From Malania oleifera (Eukaryota; Streptophyta; Magnoliopsida; Santalales; Ximeniaceae), in contig NC_080428.1 of assembly GCF_029873635.1 (NCBI RefSeq), positions 67,761,601-67,825,600 on the forward strand: a stretch of 64,000 nt of DNA, read 5' to 3'. This document shows, in pieces, positions 60,210 to 64,000 of this stretch (within the stretch, counting starts at the first letter, position 1; each line of letters starts with the position of its first letter). Position numbers and translations under genes: made by a program. The notes below the pieces were generated by a model, which had not been told where the DNA came from, did not search any database, and was given only the letters and a program-made list of their open reading frames with translations.

Positions 60210-63200
60210 TGATTGTTCTAATTCAAGTTATTTCTTCAACTACATAGAGGAACAACAGGTAATTGACACACAAAGAAACGGCTTGTAGCAATCATGGAGG
60301 AACAAGGCAGTAGATTATATCTGCTTCCTTGATGAACTTCATATGGGTTTTGATTGGTTTTTCACTGTTTTGTTTTAATATTTTTATTATAGACAGATGT
60401 GTATAGTTAGCTTTTAGAGAATGGCCCTTGATGGGCATTCAGAGAGCCAGCATCATCACTGTGTTTGAGTCAGAGATCAGAATCAAGGACTAGGAGAACT
60501 TAATAGTATAGATGATGCTGTTGGCTCTCAGAAAACAAAACTATAGCTGCTTTTCCATTCATTATTTTTTTTTTCTCGAGTGGGGTCCTCTGAAAAAAGA
60601 AGATTTTATAGCTGTTTGCATTAGCTATTATGGATTCCAGCAGACTTCAGATGATTTTAGTGATTTTTTTTTGTATTCCTCCTGCTCTAACAATCTCTCT
60701 AATAATAACCACTCATAATATCCCAAAAGAGAGGGAAAAAGACAACCTATTATCATGCTCTGATCGTTTTGGAATTCCAAGAAAATTTTTGTTCTGTTGC
60801 CTTCACAGAACACAAAAATGCATGTGTACACAGGCACACAACACCCATGCACGAGTTTCTGAAGCCTAAAAGTGGTCATGTGTCAAACAATTCAGCAGAA
60901 ATACTCTAAAATACAGCTTCTCTCTTTTTTGGGTTATCTTGATCCAGCATCACGTAATTTGTCAAATCTATCGTAAGCAATGAAATCCAGGTCACCACAC
61001 CAATATTTTCCCTGAGAAAATGTAAAATCAAAAAACATAAGAGAAAAAAAAAACAATGTCATGGGACATAAAAATAAAAATAAAACTCCTCCTGGATCCA
61101 TGAGCTAGGCAAGCAAATCTCTAGAAAACCCCAATATGAATGGATTTCCATGAAAATTTCTGTTGTAACGTAAACTTAAATTTTAAAAAAAGATATCTGC
61201 TACTCTTGAGTCTTTCTAATGAAAGGATTTACAAGATTTCATTCTGCTTGCAAATAAAGCCCCACAAAGGATACTTGATGAAAATTATCTTATTAAAGTT
61301 TAAATCATCTCTAGAATCTCCCAATCACAAATATTGCCTATAAAACAAAGCACATATCATATCCTCAAATTGAAGTTTCATTTCATCATTCATCATCACA
61401 GGAACAACAGGTGCAATGGGAACTGAGAAGTGATTGAGTTGTTTGCAACAAAATAACAATATACAAAACTTGGACCAGCAAACCTCTTAATATGTCATGA
61501 AAAACGTTTTAGATAAAAAAGTGGACATCCTTTTCATCTTTGACAAAATTAAAAAGTTCTCTTGATGAATGTCTCCTTAGTAAATTAAATATATCAGAAG
61601 ATACACAACTGCAAAGAAGACATAAAGAAACATCAAAAACAAAAAATAAAAATAATAATAAATTCGTTGTATTTAAAGCATATTTTAGAAAGTGGGAGGT
61701 CTGGATTGGAGTACGAGAAATAGTTGTCACTAAAAAGTTCAGCAAGCAGGATTTGAAAGGCTACATTATTTTATATTAAGCTTTGAACTACTCCCAGTCC
61801 AATAACACAAAGTAGGTTATTCTCCGAGCTTTTTATTTTCGGTTCTAGAGCGGAGTTCAGCAGAAATACTCCCCAGGAAGGACATCTGACTAACATTACT
61901 TCATGGAAATCTCCAAGACTGAAGTAAAGGAACATCAGGGCTGTTTCATTAACCTTGGTTAGACATGATGAACTTGGAAATGGCTTCATACAATTCTGAC
62001 CAAGATCATCAAGAATAAAAATATTTATTTATGGGCATGTAAAGAGAACTATATTTTAAATAACAGCAATCCTAGCAGTTGAATGAATGTCAATTTTGGT
62101 TTAGCGCATTGTTAAGCTAATAATTTAAAACAATTATTCTTCATTGATGGTATGTTAAATTTATTGCGTAGAGAAACCTTATACTTCTCCTCAACGGGTT
62201 TAAGTATATAAACACACAGAAGTGAATGTCAAAAGGTTTATGCCCAAAAAGAGTATACCTGACATCACTCAATATATGCAGAACACACAAATACACTAGC
62301 ACACACTAACCTGTTTTTTATCTGGGACAGTTGGCTCTAGTTTGGGATTTCTATTTTTTTTTTTTTTCGGTTGAAGTAGAGGGGTGGGGCGGGGGGACAT
62401 AGAAGAAATACTTGTGGAATTTTCATAAGAGCAATTTCCATATAAAAAAGACAAATACATGTGAAATTCAATTAACCAAAAAAAATTAAGATGGCCGAAA
62501 CAAGCCAGCTGTTATAATGTAGCTTGCACCTCGCAAGAGCAAGATCCTACAAACAAAAAAAGATTTCAATAAGGATGACTGCTATGGCTAGGAGAAACTG
62601 ACTGATCCTTGAAGGGGCTATTCATCATTGTCAAACATAATCTCCCTTATGGATTTTAATAGGAATCTTTTGGTAATAGGATCAGGACAAGCAAACAGAT
62701 CAGTAGAATTCAAGCAGCCCAACAAAACCTTGAAATGGAAGTTCATTCTCATTGCTGACCTTTATTGGGAAAGGTGCCTGTGACTGAATGAGAGAAGGTT
62801 TTGGAAATAATCAGACGATACTTTTTTTTTTGGAAAAAGAGGGCGGCACCTCCTATCTTTAATCAGAAGATACAAAACTATGCATCTAAGTGGAATAACA
62901 ACAAATCAGTAGCAGATTAAACAATAACTTTTATCAGAAGTCAAAAACTCTAGCAGGAAGGCAAGAAATTGGGATTGGCAGGAGGAGGAAGGTATTTAAT
63001 AAAAAATGAAGCAGCATATGTTGACAAATTTCAACTAACATTATTTTATGCTTCCAATTCAATATGTTCTACCTCAAAACATCCTTCAACTCAGCTTTAC
63101 CTCATAAGATCTTCAAACTCAGCTCATTTATCCATGCTAGTGTGAAAGGTTAAGTAACTGCTTGCCTCAAAGCAGGCAACTATTATAGGTATCCAATCTA

Positions 63201-63802
63201 CATGCACACTACACTATCAACTTTGCTGGTTCCAGGCAGCAATAAGAAACCTTCTGGCCTGTTTCATTCATTGGGGTTGGCTGCTATCAATGATGGACCT
63301 GCCTTCATTGTATTCACAAAATTGGTATTGGCAGTGAAATTTCATTCAACAGTATGCGAGAGCCCAAAAAAGAAAAAGATCAATGGTTTGAATACTGAAA
63401 ATGATAACAGGAGAAAATATGTCTCATTGAAGAAACTAGGAAAGGCTTCAGCTTGTTCAATTTGTTTTGACAGAAAAAATTAAACGTTGTAAAGGAAGGC
63501 ATGGTTGCTGTTGACTGAGTTGCACATCAATATATCCTTAATATCATGTGTGTTGTATGTTGGTATAACAGTATTGCCATTGCAGTATTCCCATCATACA
63601 AGGTCAAGCAAACCTTCAGTCCATGCATCTCTCTCTCTCTCAAAATTGTTCTTTTGGGAAAAGAAAAAGGCATTTCTTTCATTCATTCTGGATACAAAGG
63701 GTGTAAAGAAAGATTCACAAGAAGAAGAATTGCATGGATAAGATGTTTTCATCCAAGATACTTTGAAATGTACACAGCGTATGAGATTTATAGACAAACT
63801 AT
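60210..63802. other. CLE 3' flank; possible minus-strand exons of an unidentified gene
   Basis: No gene can be named. On the minus strand, a candidate last exon is at 60937-61011: acceptor 'ttttctcag', then an open frame beginning GKYWCGDLDF and ending in a stop at about 60938. Others are at 61353-61421 (acceptor 'cacttctcag'), 61543-61614 (acceptor 'ttctttgcag') and an open frame at 62621-62745 with 'ACPDPITKRFLLKSIREI'. Their phases do not join into one reading frame by eye, so they may be chance. The rest is AT-rich. Confidence 0.25.
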
Positions 63803-64000
63803 CCATAACCTCCTCCTATACATAAGCTATTCGAAAATCAAAAGTAATATCACAATGCTAACAAACAAATCAGCTGAAACCATCCATAACCTCCTCCTAT
63901 ACATAAGCTATTCGAAAATCAAAAGTAATATCACAATGCTAACAAACAAATCAGCTGAAACTAGCCATAACCTCCCCCTATACATAAGCTATTTGAAAAT
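63803..64000. repeat. 81-bp tandem repeat at the window end
   Basis: Units begin at 63803, 63884 and 63965, each starting 'ccataacctcc'. The first two are nearly identical; the third is diverged and runs out of the window, so the copy number is unknown. Confidence 0.93.

Overview
The window is nuclear DNA of a flowering plant, most likely a dicot and possibly woody. It has AT-rich intergenic and intronic sequence, genes split by GT..AG introns, many GA/CT, TA and GT microsatellites, and heavy LTR-retrotransposon load. Three protein-coding genes are supported, all on the + strand: an APY6-type apyrase (8 coding exons, 6046-19080), a membrane-anchored RING-CH (RINGv) ubiquitin-ligase-type protein (7 coding exons, 47514-54741) and a single-exon CLE45-type signalling peptide precursor (59922-60209). 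No tRNA, rRNA or CRISPR array was found.

Layout. 1-4.0 kb is repeat debris: a truncated minus-strand LTR, a Ty1/copia reverse-transcriptase fragment and a second, diverged LTR. 4.0-5.5 kb is AT-rich. 5.5-19.1 kb is the apyrase gene; its introns carry three LINE-1-type 3' fragments and a hAT-like MITE. 19.1-25.9 kb is intergenic, with one tRNA-type SINE bounded by a 12-bp target duplication.

25.9-46.6 kb is a nest of retrotransposons whose order can be read from exact 5-bp target-site duplications (TSDs). An old minus-strand LTR (ending at 46594) was hit by a Tekay-like Ty3/gypsy chromovirus (27265-38322, TSD GATGG), by a solo LTR (38447-40435, TSD CACAC) and by a copia-type solo LTR (41563-46009, TSD AAGGT). 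The chromovirus was hit in gag by a solo LTR (30329-32604, TSD AAGAG). The copia solo LTR was hit by another solo LTR (42194-44528, TSD ACAAT). The chromovirus gag-pol is one reading frame with many stops and one frameshift, so it is dead.

46.6-54.7 kb holds the RING-CH gene; one intron carries an RTE-type LINE fragment and another an unclassified 1.3-kb repeat. 54.7-64.0 kb is mostly intergenic with the CLE gene, short tandem duplications and an 81-bp tandem repeat running off the right end. Weak minus-strand exon candidates lie at 60.9-62.8 kb.

The three genes do not form a pathway. The most unusual structures are a ten-codon upstream ORF whose stop overlaps the apyrase start codon (TGATG), and arrays of short GTCGAC-centred palindromes just upstream of the TATA box in several gypsy-type LTRs, with an analogous but different array in an unrelated copia-type LTR.
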